Origin: Candidatus Enterococcus leclercqii
Lineage (GTDB): Bacteria; Bacillota; Bacilli; Lactobacillales; Enterococcaceae
NCBI RefSeq assembly: GCF_009933135.1
Contig: NZ_MAEH01000014.1
Span: forward strand, 1-64,000
Length of the DNA: 64,000 nucleotides
Direction of reading: 5' to 3'
How positions within the stretch are numbered: position 1 is the first letter of the stretch; every line of letters starts with the position of its first letter. Under the pieces are notes generated by a model. The model was not told where the DNA came from. It saw only the letters and a program-made list of their open reading frames with translations, and ran no database searches. Made by a program: the position numbers and the translations under genes. Positions 43,914-54,027 of the stretch are shown here, piece by piece.

Positions 43914-45308
43914 ATGGATTATACATTTCCAAAAGACTTTTGGTGGGGATCTTCTGCCAGTGGTCCGCAAACAGAAGGGCGCTTTGCAGGAGACGGCAAA
44001 GGAGACAATATTTGGGACTATTGGTATCAACAAGAACCCGAGAAATTTTTCGACGGTGTCGGTCCAGACGTGGCATCTCAAGTATATACAAAATATCAAG
44101 AAGACATTGCATTGATGAAAGAAATCGGGCATAACTCATTTCGAACCTCGATTCAGTGGAGCCGACTGATTCCAGCTGGAACCGGTGCAGTCAATCCGGA
44201 AGCAGTCAAATTTTATAACGCGTATATCGATGAACTGATAGCCAACGACATCGAACCGTTTATAAATCTCTATCATTTCGATATGCCGATGCCGTTGCAA
44301 GAAAAAGGTGGTTGGCTGAATCGGGAAACAGTGACAGCTTATGTGTCATTTGCCAAAACTTGCTTTGAACTGTTTGGCGATCGCGTGAAAAAATGGTTCA
44401 CCCATAATGAGCCTATCGTGCCGGTTGAAGGCGGCTATCTCTATCAATTTCATTATCCCAATATTATCGATATGAAAAAAGCGGTTGCTGTCGGCTATCA
44501 TGAAACACTGGCAAGTGCCAAAGCTATCGCAGCTTATCACGACATGAATTTAGGCGGGGAGATTGGCATCATTTTGAATTTGACCCCCAGCTATCCCCGA
44601 GACCCGCAAAATCCCGAAGATGTGCAAGCGGCAATTATGGCCGATGCCTTCTTCAACCGTTCTTTTTTGGATCCTGCTGTCAAAGGGGAATTTCCGGCGG
44701 AACTGGTGACAGTGGTCAAAGAGCTGGGGATGCTTCCTGAGATTAAAGACGGGGATTTGGAGACAATTCGCCAAAACACCGTCGATCTTTTGGGAATCAA
44801 CTATTATCAGCCGCGGCGAGTGAAGGCCAAAGAAACACCTAAAGATCCACAAGCAGCGCCGATGCCGGATGACTATTTCGACAATTATGAAATGCCTGGT
44901 CGCAAAATGAATCCTTACCGCGGCTGGGAAATCTATGAAAAAGGCATTTACGATATTTTGACCAATACACGGGAAAACTATGGCAACATTCCTTGTTTTA
45001 TCTCGGAAAACGGCATGGGAGTCGAAGGGGAAGCCCGCTTCAAAAATGCTGACGGGGTGATTGAAGACGATTACCGTATTGACTTCATCAAAGACCACCT
45101 GCGTTATGTTCACCAAGCAATCGAGGAAGGCACAGACTGCCGCGGGTTCCATATGTGGACTTGCATGGACAACTGGTCATGGACAAATGCCTACAAAAAT
45201 CGTTACGGCTTTATTTCTGTGGATCTGGATCACGAAGGAGCGCGCAAAATCAAAAAATCAGGGCGCTGGTTCAAGACTGTGGCTGATCAGAATGGCTTTG
45301 ACGACTGA
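43914..45308 (+). CDS. 6-phospho-beta-glucosidase, glycoside hydrolase family 1
   Basis: A 464-residue GH1 (beta/alpha)8 enzyme. The acid/base Glu166 is in T-H-N-E-P, and the nucleophile Glu near residue 365 is in I-S-E-N-G-M-G. It would split phosphorylated beta-glucosides or beta-galactosides entering by a PTS; no PTS gene is adjacent, so substrate assignment rests on the family. Divergent from a GntR/UTRA regulator with a candidate operator between them. Confidence 0.9.
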   Translation: MDYTFPKDFWWGSSASGPQTEGRFAGDGKGDNIWDYWYQQEPEKFFDGVGPDVASQVYTKYQEDIALMKEIGHNSFRTSIQWSRLIPAGTGAVNPEAVKFYNAYIDELIANDIEPFINLYHFDMPMPLQEKGGWLNRETVTAYVSFAKTCFELFGDRVKKWFTHNEPIVPVEGGYLYQFHYPNIIDMKKAVAVGYHETLASAKAIAAYHDMNLGGEIGIILNLTPSYPRDPQNPEDVQAAIMADAFFNRSFLDPAVKGEFPAELVTVVKELGMLPEIKDGDLETIRQNTVDLLGINYYQPRRVKAKETPKDPQAAPMPDDYFDNYEMPGRKMNPYRGWEIYEKGIYDILTNTRENYGNIPCFISENGMGVEGEARFKNADGVIEDDYRIDFIKDHLRYVHQAIEEGTDCRGFHMWTCMDNWSWTNAYKNRYGFISVDLDHEGARKIKKSGRWFKTVADQNGFDD

Positions 45309-45560
45309 GAGAAAAGTTCAGGGTCTGGCTTTAACGGAAAAAGATTGATCGATTTTTAAATACAATAGCAAAGCTCGCTGTGTAAACGTAGCATTCGCTC
45401 CTTTTTAGAATCTCTTGTAAAAAATTGCTATAATCAAATGAGCAATAGCCGGCAGCTGACTTTGATGAGGACTACCTTTTTCCGGCAATTTTTAAGCGGG
45501 GAAAATACAAAGCAAATTCAGCTAGCAAGCGCTTGGTTCAAATGAAAAGGAGCAAAGAAG

Positions 45561-46049
45561 ATGAAACCATTTATCGCAAGAAATGCTGTCGTCGTGGGAG
45601 ATGTGACACTGGGAGAAGATGTGACGGTCTGGTATAACGCCGTGATTCGTGGAGATGCCAACAAAATCAGTATTGGCGCACGTACGAATATCCAAGACGG
45701 GACCGTTATTCATGTAGATTATGATGCGCCGACTGAGATTGCAGAAGATGTGACAGTCGGACATCAATGTATGCTCCACGGCTGTCGTATCGAAAGTGGC
45801 GCCTTGATTGGAATGAGTACGGTTGTTTTAAACCATGCTGTAATTGGGGAGAACAGCTTGATTGGTGCCGGCTCTCTTGTCACGCAAGGAACGGTTATTC
45901 CCCCCAATGTTTTGGCATTTGGTAGGCCAGCCAAAGTAATTCGACCCTTGACCCCTGAAGAATTGGCAAAAAATCGTCAAAACATTCACCATTATATCGA
46001 AATGGGAACCGCTCATCGCAACGGTGAATTTCCCTTCACAAGAATCTAA
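45561..46049 (+). CDS. Gamma carbonic anhydrase family protein
   Basis: A 162-residue left-handed beta-helix protein built of hexapeptide repeats (I/V-G-x-x-x). Metal-binding His residues are visible in V-I-H-V, V-G-H-Q and L-H-G-C. It is the short YrdA/PaaY-like type; zinc or iron binding and carbonic anhydrase activity are possible but not assured. A short C-terminal helix ends the chain. An extended -10 (TGC TATAAT, about 45427-45435) lies upstream, and GGAG precedes the ATG. Confidence 0.88.
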   Translation: MKPFIARNAVVVGDVTLGEDVTVWYNAVIRGDANKISIGARTNIQDGTVIHVDYDAPTEIAEDVTVGHQCMLHGCRIESGALIGMSTVVLNHAVIGENSLIGAGSLVTQGTVIPPNVLAFGRPAKVIRPLTPEELAKNRQNIHHYIEMGTAHRNGEFPFTRI

Positions 46050-46210
46050 GAGCATTTTCTTAGCGTAGTTATCAAAATAGCAGGGAGACTCGTTTCTCAC
46101 TTTCTTTTTTGTGGCAGGGGATTTTTTGCCGCCCGCTGCTATTGATTTTTAATGAAGTCAGCTGAGATGAAGCAGTTTTTTCTATGAAACAGAGCATAGG
46201 CAAATTTTTT

Positions 46211-46335
46211 TGTAATGAAAAGACGGCAATCTTCCAAAAACTAAATGGAAGATTGCCGTCTTTTGTCTGAAGCACAGGTCTAGTCATATTCGGTTCGTAG
46301 AAGGGAACATGACTGATGATACGCCTTCGTTTTTG
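46211..46335 (-). repeat. Dispersed 3' repeat, diverged copy E (after clpP, minus strand)
   Basis: Read on the minus strand just behind clpP. The terminal hairpin AAAAGACGGCAATCTTCCA with perfect complement (46218-46264) and the outer TAATGAAAAG flank match copy D. The upstream core is only weakly similar (TACGAACCGAATATGA against GCGAAGCACCGA...TATGA of copy B). Assignment to the family is tentative. Confidence 0.5.
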
Positions 46336-46341
46336 AGTTGA

Positions 46342-46938
46342 TTATTTGTTCAAGCTCTTGGAAGATTCCATGATTTCGTCGATCAAGCCGTAATCTTTAG
46401 CTTGTTGCGCAGTCATGTAGTTGTCTCGGTCCGTATCTTTTTCGATAACGTCCAAAGGTTGACCAGTGCGTTCTGCCAAGATAGCGTTCAAGCGTTCACG
46501 AGTTTGCAGGATGTGACGAGCTGCAATTTCGATTTCTGTTGCTTGACCTTGCGCGCCCCCTAGTGGTTGGTGAATCATGATTTCAGCGTTTGGCAAGGCA
46601 AAGCGTTTGCCTTTAGTACCAGCAGTCAACAGGAAAGAACCCATTGATGCGGCCATACCCATCACGATGGTCACAACGTCAGCTTTGACGAAGTTCATGG
46701 TGTCATAAATAGCCATACCAGCTGTTACGCTACCACCAGGTGAGTTGATGTACAAGTAGATATCTTTTTCGGAGTCTTGGGCATCCAAGAACAGCAGTTG
46801 GGCGATGATTGAGTTTGCCAAATCGTCAGTGACTTGGCCGCTCAACATAATGATACGGTCTTTCAACAGACGAGAGTAGATGTCATAAGCTCTTTCGCCG
46901 CGGGATGATTGTTCGATTACTGTAGGGATCAAATTCAT
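46342..46938 (-). CDS. clpP: ATP-dependent Clp protease proteolytic subunit
   Basis: A 198-residue serine protease forming the tetradecameric barrel that degrades proteins delivered by ClpC, ClpE or ClpX. The triad is intact: Ser98 in G-M-A-A-S-M-G-S, His123 in M-I-H-Q-P, Asp172 in R-D-N-Y. GGAGG stands before the ATG. The promoter carries a perfect CtsR box, so induction by heat and protein damage is expected. Confidence 0.98.
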   Translation of the reverse strand: MNLIPTVIEQSSRGERAYDIYSRLLKDRIIMLSGQVTDDLANSIIAQLLFLDAQDSEKDIYLYINSPGGSVTAGMAIYDTMNFVKADVVTIVMGMAASMGSFLLTAGTKGKRFALPNAEIMIHQPLGGAQGQATEIEIAARHILQTRERLNAILAERTGQPLDVIEKDTDRDNYMTAQQAKDYGLIDEIMESSKSLNK

Positions 46939-47124
46939 AATAAGGTATCCTCCTTCAAATTATCTGCCAAAGATAGCTGTCACAAACTCTTTTTTGAAAA
47001 GCTGTGATAGCAAGGTTCGGCACGTTTCTTCACCAATAAGTGTAGCACAAAATACGAAGAGCTACTAAACATATGTGTGACGGATCACAGGCGCAAAATC
47101 AGCTGCCTGCAACCTCTGACATGT

Positions 47125-47154
47125 AGTATACACTTATGGTCAAAAATGGTCAAA
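47125..47154 (-). promoter_or_regulatory. clpP promoter with CtsR operator
   Basis: The direct repeat GGTCAAA-AAT-GGTCAAA (47138-47154, plus strand) is a perfect CtsR heptad pair. On the minus strand TTGACC (47153-47148), 17 bp, TATACT (47130-47125) form the promoter, so CtsR would cover the -35 box and spacer. The leader is about 180 nt. Confidence 0.92.
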
Positions 47155-47298
47155 CGAAAAACTTCCTGCGGATTGTCCTTTCATTTGGCGGTTTTTGTAC
47201 CTTTTATGCTACAATAAAAATAACGAATGATAAAAGTGGAAAGCAAGGAAGCTACCCGCTTTTTATCTGATGAACAGTTGATAAAGTGAGGGATTATT

Positions 47299-47823
47299 AT
47301 GACACCGACGATGGTTACGGCACTGGCTGCTTTGGGAGGCGTACTGGTGGGGGCACTGGTGGTCACTGTCGCTTTCGATTTACGGATCCGCTACGATGAA
47401 CGAAAAGAAAAGCGCCGTCGCCAATTGGACCACAAAGTTAAGGAAATTGAGACGCTGTTGGTATTGAATAAAAAAATCCAGGAAATCTTACAAAAGCGCT
47501 CAGCAACAATGGCAGAATACGTTAGTTTTGATGGATTTGATGATGCCTATATTACAGTGGATGACTATGTCTATCTGCAATCTTTTTCGGCCCAAAACAA
47601 CTTCTACTTGCCCAATTACATCATTGAAGAATTTTTCAAGCAGATTGGCCAGCGAAAAGTGATTTTAACACCAGAAGAAACGGTAAATATTGGTGGCTAT
47701 GCTTACAAGGGTGGTCGAGTCTTGCTGGAACATTTTTCCGATACACTGATGGAGTTGGTGGACGAACGCAAAGCCCAGTTAAAGCAGCTGTCCAATGAAG
47801 AACTGACTTATTTTTCCCATTGA
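47299..47823 (+). CDS. Hypothetical protein with N-terminal membrane helix (174 aa)
   Basis: Unrecognised. One membrane helix (about 8-27) is followed by a very basic stretch (R-x-E-K-R-R-R-Q) and a likely coiled coil (about 35-70) ending in I-Q-E-I-L-Q-K-R. The acidic C-terminal part has I-T-V-D-D-Y-V-Y-L-Q-S-F. It would be a cytoplasmic protein anchored by its N-terminus. An extended -10 (TGC TACAAT, about 47204-47212) could drive it. It lies between clpP (divergent) and the glpQ-like gene; no function is suggested. Confidence 0.8.
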   Translation: MTPTMVTALAALGGVLVGALVVTVAFDLRIRYDERKEKRRRQLDHKVKEIETLLVLNKKIQEILQKRSATMAEYVSFDGFDDAYITVDDYVYLQSFSAQNNFYLPNYIIEEFFKQIGQRKVILTPEETVNIGGYAYKGGRVLLEHFSDTLMELVDERKAQLKQLSNEELTYFSH

Positions 47824-47997
47824 TTTGCAGTGATCGTCATCTTTTCTCATATGAAAGGTGGCGGTCACTTTTTCATAAACAATGAAGAACTGTCCCACAA
47901 AAGCAGTTGGAAAATGAATTGGGGTTTTCATAGCCCAGCAAGCTATCTGCAAAGTAGTAGGAAAGTGGTACAATGAGACAGATTGGAGTGAACTGTG

Positions 47998-48741
47998 ATG
48001 ACCCAAGTAGTTGCTCACCGGGGAGCGAGTGGGACCCGGCCAGAAAATACGCTGCCGGCTTTTGCCGAAGCAATTCGTGTTGAAGCAGATGTGATTGAAC
48101 TGGATGTTCATCTGTCAAAAGACGGTCACCTGATTGTAATGCATGATGAAGAAGTCGACCGAACCACTGATGGCAAGGGGCTAATTAGAGAAAAAACATT
48201 GGCAGAACTGAAACGGCTGAATGCTGGGAGCTGGTTTTCGCCAACCTTCAAAGCGACAAGGATTCCGACTTTAAATGAGGTCTTGAACTTGTTGCTGATG
48301 CGCAACTATCGCGGTGCGCTGACCATCGAAATAAAAACCGACAAATTCCATTATCAAGGAATTGAAGAAAAAATCAGTGAACTGATGCAAAGCCGCCAAT
48401 GGCCGTTTGAGCATTGGTACTGTAGTTTTAATCTGCTTTCTTTAGAGATGATTCATGAGCTGGAACCAGACGCGCAGCTGGATTTCATCATGGGGACTGC
48501 CGAAAACAAGCCGGCGCAAGCCTTGGAGCGTCCCTTTATTGAGGGGATTCATCCGAAGCTGGACTGGGCAGAGAGCCATGCTTCTCAGATTAAGGATTTT
48601 CCAATAGCTGTGCGGCCATGGACCGTAGATACCGAAGCAAATATCCGTAAGTGCCTTTTAATGGGCGTGACTGGGATCATTACCAATTACCCGGAACGCT
48701 GTCGTCAGGTAATTGCGGCTTATCGACAGGAGAAACGATGA
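47998..48741 (+). CDS. glpQ: Glycerophosphodiester phosphodiesterase, cytoplasmic
   Basis: A 247-residue GDPD TIM barrel that frees glycerol-3-phosphate from glycerophosphodiesters. Near the start are A-H-R-G-A-S-G-T-R-P-E-N-T, the catalytic His-Arg and substrate loop, then E-L-D-V-H-L-S-K-D-G with metal-binding Glu/Asp and V-M-H-D-E. There is no signal peptide. I use the ATG at 47998; the GTG one codon earlier is equally possible (GGAG is 6 nt before the GTG). It overlaps miaA by ATGA. Confidence 0.9.
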   Translation: MTQVVAHRGASGTRPENTLPAFAEAIRVEADVIELDVHLSKDGHLIVMHDEEVDRTTDGKGLIREKTLAELKRLNAGSWFSPTFKATRIPTLNEVLNLLLMRNYRGALTIEIKTDKFHYQGIEEKISELMQSRQWPFEHWYCSFNLLSLEMIHELEPDAQLDFIMGTAENKPAQALERPFIEGIHPKLDWAESHASQIKDFPIAVRPWTVDTEANIRKCLLMGVTGIITNYPERCRQVIAAYRQEKR

Positions 48742-49655
48742 AAAAAGTATTAGCAATCGTCGGACCAACGGCTGTGGGCAAAACGGCCCTCAGCATCCGG
48801 CTGGCAAAAAAGTTTAATGGAGAAATCATCAGCGGCGATTCCATGCAAGTCTATCGCGGGCTGGACATTGGCACAGCTAAGGTGACAGAAGCTGAAGCCG
48901 AGAAAATTCCACATCATTTGATTGATATCTGTGACATTCAAGAGAGCTATTCCGTCGCGGCTTTTCAAAAAATGGGTCGGGTAGCAATTGAGGACATCAC
49001 GGCTCGCGGAAAGCTCCCCATCGTGGTGGGGGGCACGGGGTTGTACGTTCAAGCTCTGCTCTATGATTTCAGCTTGGGAGGCAATCAGGAGAATCAGGAT
49101 CCCCTGTTGCGGCAAAAATACGAGACCTATGGAACAACTCATGGCAGTCAAGCACTGTGGGAGCTTTTGGCTCAAAGAGATCCAGCGGCGGCAGCAAAAA
49201 TCCATTTCAACAATCAGCGCAAAGTGGTGCGGGCGCTGGAAGTTCTTGAACAGACTGGCCGTAGTATTACGGCGCCGGAGGTTTTGCCGGAAAAGCTGTA
49301 CGATTATTTTTTGGTAGGCTTGAATACCGAGCGAGAGCTTTTGTACCAGCGAATCAATCAACGGGTAGAATTAATGTTTGCTGCAGGTCTCAAGGAAGAA
49401 GCGGAGTTGTTGCGGGAATTTGCAGAAACGCAAGCTGCTAAAGGAATTGGGTATCGGGAGTTTTTCCCTTACTTTCAAGGGGAAAGTGATCTGTCAGCCG
49501 TCAAGGAGCAGATCAAACAAGATTCCCGTCGCTATGCTAAGCGGCAGCTGACTTGGTTTAGAAATCGGATGGCACCTCATTGGGTGGATCTGGTGCAAGA
49601 GCCGGAGTCGGTTGTAAAATTGGAAGAAGAGATCAAAGATTGGTTGGGGGTGTAA
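48738..49655 (+). CDS. miaA: tRNA dimethylallyltransferase
   Basis: A 305-residue enzyme adding an isopentenyl group to A37 of tRNAs reading UNN codons. The P-loop is G-P-T-A-V-G-K-T (9-16), and S-G-D-S-M-Q-V-Y-R and G-G-T-G-L-Y follow as in the family. AGGAG is 5 nt upstream of the ATG, which overlaps the glpQ stop. Only one base separates its stop from the hflX start. Order miaA-hflX-ynbB-(glnR glnA) matches the B. subtilis neighbourhood, but hfq is missing between miaA and hflX. Confidence 0.97.
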   Translation: MKKVLAIVGPTAVGKTALSIRLAKKFNGEIISGDSMQVYRGLDIGTAKVTEAEAEKIPHHLIDICDIQESYSVAAFQKMGRVAIEDITARGKLPIVVGGTGLYVQALLYDFSLGGNQENQDPLLRQKYETYGTTHGSQALWELLAQRDPAAAAKIHFNNQRKVVRALEVLEQTGRSITAPEVLPEKLYDYFLVGLNTERELLYQRINQRVELMFAAGLKEEAELLREFAETQAAKGIGYREFFPYFQGESDLSAVKEQIKQDSRRYAKRQLTWFRNRMAPHWVDLVQEPESVVKLEEEIKDWLGV

Positions 49656-49656
49656 C

Positions 49657-50883
49657 ATGGAAGCAAAACAGGAACGCGTAATATTAGTCGGAGTCGAGAC
49701 AGAAGAAACGTGGAAGAACTTCGGTGAATCAATGTTGGAGTTAAAAGGATTGACCAAAACTGCCAAAGGGGAAGTCTGCTTCTCGTTGATTCAAAAACGA
49801 CCGCAAGTCGATCGCCAGACGGTTATCGGCAAAGGTAAATTACAAGAGTTGGCGCAGCTGGTAGAGGCCCATGAGGCTGATCTGGTCATTTTCAACCACG
49901 AACTGACTCCACGACAAGGGGCGTTGATCCAAGAAATCGTAGGGGTGCCGGTAATTGACCGAGTACAGCTAATCTTGGATATTTTTGCTATGCGCGCCCG
50001 TTCAAAAGAAGGAAAACTCCAAGTAGAGCTGGCGCAGTTGGAATACTTGTTGCCCCGACTGACCGGTCAGGGGAAAAATCTTTCTCGTTTAGGTGGGGGG
50101 ATTGGGACAAGAGGACCTGGTGAAACCAAGCTCGAAACTGACCGGCGCCACATTCGCACCCGTATTACCATCATCAAACGAGAGCTTAAGGAAGTGGCTG
50201 CACACCGGGAACGGACGCGTCAAAAACGGCAAGGACAAGTATTTCAGATTGGTCTGATTGGCTACACCAATGCTGGAAAATCTACTATTTTAAACATCTT
50301 GACTAGCGCAGATACTTATGAAAAAGACGAGCTGTTTGCGACGTTGGACCCGTTGACGAAGCGCTGGCGGCTACCGGAGGGCTTTGAAGTAACTGTAACC
50401 GACACCGTAGGATTTATTCAGGATCTGCCGACGCAGTTGATTGATGCTTTTCATTCCACTTTGGAAGAAAGTCGCAACATGGATTTATTGTTGCATGTGG
50501 TGGATGCTAGTTCTGAAGATCGACCGCAACAAGAAGAAACGGTCATGAATTTGATGGAGGAACTGGATTTGCAGCACATTCCATTGCTGACAATCTATAA
50601 TAAAGCAGATCGAATCATCAAAGATCAATTTGTGCCGACGATGTTTCCCAATGTCTTGATTTCGGCAAAGAGTAGTCTTGGCAAACAAGAGCTGACCGAC
50701 GCTATTAAGCTGCGATTGATGGAGATATTGACCCCTTATGTTGCAACAATTCCACAAACAGAAGGCGGAAAGTTGAGTCGGTTAAAACGAGAAACCTTAC
50801 TTTTACGGGAAGATTATGTGGAACAAGACGAAGCCTATCACGTAAGAGGTTTTGCAGAAGACGGCAGCTGGGTACTTCGCTAG
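49657..50883 (+). CDS. hflX: Ribosome-associated GTPase HflX
   Basis: A 408-residue GTPase splitting stalled or hibernating ribosomes. An N-terminal HflX domain (about 1-190) with G-G-x-G-T-R-G-P-G-E-T-K-L-E-x-D-R-R is followed by the G domain: G-Y-T-N-A-G-K-S-T (G1), D-T-V-G-F (G3), N-K-A-D (G4). One base after miaA, with GGGGGTG as ribosome site inside the miaA end. Confidence 0.96.
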   Translation: MEAKQERVILVGVETEETWKNFGESMLELKGLTKTAKGEVCFSLIQKRPQVDRQTVIGKGKLQELAQLVEAHEADLVIFNHELTPRQGALIQEIVGVPVIDRVQLILDIFAMRARSKEGKLQVELAQLEYLLPRLTGQGKNLSRLGGGIGTRGPGETKLETDRRHIRTRITIIKRELKEVAAHRERTRQKRQGQVFQIGLIGYTNAGKSTILNILTSADTYEKDELFATLDPLTKRWRLPEGFEVTVTDTVGFIQDLPTQLIDAFHSTLEESRNMDLLLHVVDASSEDRPQQEETVMNLMEELDLQHIPLLTIYNKADRIIKDQFVPTMFPNVLISAKSSLGKQELTDAIKLRLMEILTPYVATIPQTEGGKLSRLKRETLLLREDYVEQDEAYHVRGFAEDGSWVLR

Positions 50884-50963
50884 AGCACGAGTAAGCAGGA
50901 TCCGTCTTTTCCTTGAGAAGAGATGGATCTTTTTTGAATCAAAAAAATCGGAGGAAGATAAAC

Positions 50964-52220
50964 ATGAGTTGGACCGCAGGATTTGCACCGGAATTAGTAG
51001 AGAAAATTGAGAAAGCAGACCGCAAGATTGCTGGTCGTTTAGAGGAGATTCGTCAAATTGCATTGTCAAATCAGGCGAAAGTGTTGGCGGCCTTCACTCA
51101 CCAACAAATTTCTGAGACCCATTTTATGCCCTCTACCGGCTATGGCCATGATGACATGGGACGAGATGCACTAGAAGCAGTCTATGCTGAAGTGTTTGCT
51201 ACGGAAGCGGCACTGGTGCGTCCTCAAATTGTTTCAGGAACCCACGCCATCGCCACCGCTCTTTTTGGAAGTTTGCGTCCCGAAGAAAAGCTCGTCTATA
51301 TCACCGGGACTCCGTATGATACCTTGTTGGAAGTCATTGGATTAGCGGGCAATGGAATCGGAACGCTGAAGGAATGGGGGATCGAGTATGATCAAGTTGA
51401 ACTTGAGGCAGATGGCAGTGTCAGCTTCGCCGGAATCAAAGAAAAGTTGACGCCAGAAGTCAAGGTAGTCGGCATTCAACGCTCCCGCGGCTACGCCAGC
51501 CGTCCTTCCTTTACCATTGCCCAAATCAAAGAAATGTGTGATTACGTGAAGAGCATCGCTCCTGATGTGACCATTTTTGTAGATAACTGTTATGGGGAGT
51601 TTGCTGAACTGTTGGAACCTACCCAAGTTGGTGCGGATCTGATGGCTGGTTCCCTGATTAAAAATCCTGGCGGTGGCATCGCCAAAACCGGCGGCTACAT
51701 CGTCGGCCGCAAAGACCTGGTAGAACGCTGTGCCTATCAGCTTTCAGCTCCTGGGATTGGGATTGAAGGCGGCGCTATGCTCAATACGGTTTTTGATATG
51801 TTGCAAGGTTTCTTTTTAGCCCCTCATGTGGTTAGTCAGGCAATCAGCGGTGCGGTCTTTACGGCTGCTCTTTTGGAAGAGTACGGGATTGATTCCACCC
51901 CTCGTTGGGATGATCCAAGGACTGACTTGATTCAGCTAGTGGATTTAAAAGAACAAGCCGCGATGGTTAAATTTGCCCAGGCGATTCAAGCCTTTTCGCC
52001 GGTGGATGCCTTCGTAGCGCCAATACCCTCTTACATGCCTGGGTACGAGGATGATATCATTATGGCAGCGGGCACCTTTATTCAAGGAGCTTCCATTGAG
52101 CTTTCCGCTGATGGCCCCATCCGCGAACCTTATTCTTTATATGTCCAAGGCGGCTTGACCTATGAGCATGTCAAAATCGCTGTTTCCAATGCGGTCAATC
52201 GGGTGTATCATGGTGAGTGA
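50964..52220 (+). CDS. ynbB: PLP-dependent Met gamma-lyase-related protein (YnbB, aluminium-resistance family)
   Basis: A 418-residue type I PLP protein of the family called aluminium resistance protein or YnbB. G-T-H-A-I-A-T-A-L-F-G forms the cofactor phosphate loop and G-S-L-I-K-N-P-G-G-G holds the PLP lysine, with F-V-D-N-C-Y-G-E just before. The fold is that of cystathionine/methionine lyases, but its real reaction is not known. The ATG at 50964 is preceded by GGAGG; the frame's earlier opening is not used. Confidence 0.92.
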   Translation: MSWTAGFAPELVEKIEKADRKIAGRLEEIRQIALSNQAKVLAAFTHQQISETHFMPSTGYGHDDMGRDALEAVYAEVFATEAALVRPQIVSGTHAIATALFGSLRPEEKLVYITGTPYDTLLEVIGLAGNGIGTLKEWGIEYDQVELEADGSVSFAGIKEKLTPEVKVVGIQRSRGYASRPSFTIAQIKEMCDYVKSIAPDVTIFVDNCYGEFAELLEPTQVGADLMAGSLIKNPGGGIAKTGGYIVGRKDLVERCAYQLSAPGIGIEGGAMLNTVFDMLQGFFLAPHVVSQAISGAVFTAALLEEYGIDSTPRWDDPRTDLIQLVDLKEQAAMVKFAQAIQAFSPVDAFVAPIPSYMPGYEDDIIMAAGTFIQGASIELSADGPIREPYSLYVQGGLTYEHVKIAVSNAVNRVYHGE

Positions 52221-52342
52221 GCAACAATGAGGGAAACGTTTTGAGCTTTCTTATTCGCAGGCCCAATACAACAAAAGGATGGCGACACTTATCTTGTGAT
52301 CCTTTTATAAAGAGAATATAAGCAAAGAGGAAAACAAAAAGG

Positions 52343-52460
52343 CGGGACAGTGGCAATTGGCCTGTCACCACCCTCCGAAGCCGACAATATCAAACGCGAG
52401 ACACAACGAAAAGCCAAGTCACCTCCACTAAAAAACAGTGGGAGTGACTTGGCTTTTTGT
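52343..52460 (+). repeat. Dispersed 3' repeat, copy C (after ynbB)
   Basis: Stem-loop 1 is GGACAG with CTGTC(A). The core is TGTCACCACCCTCCGAAGC, then AAACGCGAG. The terminal hairpin has AAAAGCCAAGTCACCTCCACT with AGTGGGAGTGACTTGGCTTTTT (about 52410-52457, one mismatch region). The hairpin stem is almost that of copy B. The rest of 52221-52642 shows no gene. Confidence 0.78.
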
Positions 52461-52584
52461 TGTTAAAAATTACAGCACAGACTGTTCTTGATTTCATCAT
52501 TGATGTTATAGCCTGTCTTTTTGTTATCAAAGCTACTGGTTTTAGCTGTCAAAAGCGTGCCTTATGAATAATGTTTCAACTGAC

Positions 52585-52625
52585 AAACAAAGCGCCGTGA
52601 GCTTATCGCCCACAGCGCTTTGTTT
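52585..52625 (-). terminator. Terminator of glnA
   Basis: Perfect arms AAACAAAGCGC / GCGCTTTGTTT (11 bp) with inner pairing, 18 bp beyond the glnA stop. Confidence 0.85.
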
Positions 52626-52642
52626 CCTGTTAGATGATGAGT

Positions 52643-53983
52643 TTAGTACAATTCGAGATACTGTTCCCGCTCCCATTCAGAAACGGTTTGTCGGAAGGAA
52701 GCCCATTCCAGACGTTTGGCTTCTTGGAAGTTGGAGAAGATATGGTCACCCAAAGCTTCTTTCATCACGACGTCAGTGCGCAGTTCTTTGATGGCGTTAT
52801 GAAGAGTAGAAGGCAGATCCTGGATTTGTGCTTCTTTGCGCTCTTCTTCGTTCATGATGTAGATATTGCGGTCAACGGCTGGAGGAGGTGTCAGTTTGTT
52901 ATTGATTCCATCGAGACCGGCTGCTAAGAGAACGGCCATTGCCATATATGGATTAGCAGAAGGGTCAACAGAACGCAGCTCCAATCGAGTAGACAATCCA
53001 CGAGATTCAGGCACACGGATCAATGGGGAACGGTTGCGACCAGACCAGGCAACATAGACCGGTGCTTCGTAGCCAGGAACCAGACGTTTGTAGGAGTTTA
53101 CCAATGGGTTACAAACCGCAGTGTAAGCCCGGGCGTGTTTCATCAAGCCTCCTAAGAAGTGGTAGGCTGTTTCTGAAAGCTGCATTTCTCCTTTAGGATC
53201 GTAGAAGGCATTCTCGCTGCCTTTGAACATAGACATGTTGCAGTGCATTCCAGAGCCGTTGATGCCAAAAAGTGGTTTCGGCATGAAGGTTGCGTGTAGA
53301 CCATGTTTGCGGGCGATTGTTTTGACTACCAGCTTGAAAGTTTGGATATTGTCACAGGCTTCAACGACATTGGCGTATTTGAAGTCAATTTCGTGCTGGC
53401 CAGGGGCAACTTCATGGTGGGAAGCTTCCACTTCAAAACCGAGACTTTCTAATTCCAAAACAATGTCGCGGCGGCAATTTTCACCTAAGTCAGTCGGAGC
53501 AAAATCGAAATACCCCCCGGCATCGTTTAGATCTGTTGTAATGTTGCCATCTTCATCTAATTTGAACAAGAAGAATTCCGGCTCAGGACCCAAGTTAAAG
53601 GAAGTGAAGCCCAATGCTTCCATTTTGTGTAATTGGCGTTTCAGATTGCCGCGGGGATCGCCGGCAAATGGCGTGCCGTCTGGATTATAGATGTCACAGA
53701 TCAAACGAGCAACTTTGCCGTGGTCACTTTCCCAAGGGAAGATCATCCAAGTAGAAAGGTCGGGATACAAGTACATATCAGATTCTTCAATCCGAACAAA
53801 GCCTTCAATAGAGGAGCCGTCGAACATCATTTTGTTGTCCAGGACTTTTGCTAATTGGCTGACTGGGACTTCAACGTTTTTGATCGTTCCCATGATGTCA
53901 GTGAACATCAAGCGCAAGAAGCGTACATTTTCCTCCTGTGCGATACGAGTGATATCGTCGGTAGTGTAATTTGATTTTGGCAT
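52643..53983 (-). CDS. glnA: Glutamine synthetase, type I-alpha
   Basis: A 446-residue GS making glutamine from glutamate and ammonia. Expected blocks: [10 protein letters not shown] (about 52-61), G-P-E-P-E-F-F-L-F, and the ATP/glutamate site G-S-G-M-H-C-N-M-S, with N-R-S-P-L-I-R-V-P near the C-terminal half. It is the short Firmicutes form without the adenylylation segment and is feedback-controlled by glutamine binding, which also signals to GlnR. It follows glnR by 44 bp in one operon. Confidence 0.98.
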   Translation of the reverse strand: MPKSNYTTDDITRIAQEENVRFLRLMFTDIMGTIKNVEVPVSQLAKVLDNKMMFDGSSIEGFVRIEESDMYLYPDLSTWMIFPWESDHGKVARLICDIYNPDGTPFAGDPRGNLKRQLHKMEALGFTSFNLGPEPEFFLFKLDEDGNITTDLNDAGGYFDFAPTDLGENCRRDIVLELESLGFEVEASHHEVAPGQHEIDFKYANVVEACDNIQTFKLVVKTIARKHGLHATFMPKPLFGINGSGMHCNMSMFKGSENAFYDPKGEMQLSETAYHFLGGLMKHARAYTAVCNPLVNSYKRLVPGYEAPVYVAWSGRNRSPLIRVPESRGLSTRLELRSVDPSANPYMAMAVLLAAGLDGINNKLTPPPAVDRNIYIMNEEERKEAQIQDLPSTLHNAIKELRTDVVMKEALGDHIFSNFQEAKRLEWASFRQTVSEWEREQYLELY

Positions 53984-54027
53984 TTGATCCCATCCTTAAG
54001 TTAGTTTTTTTATTTCCACAACAGTGA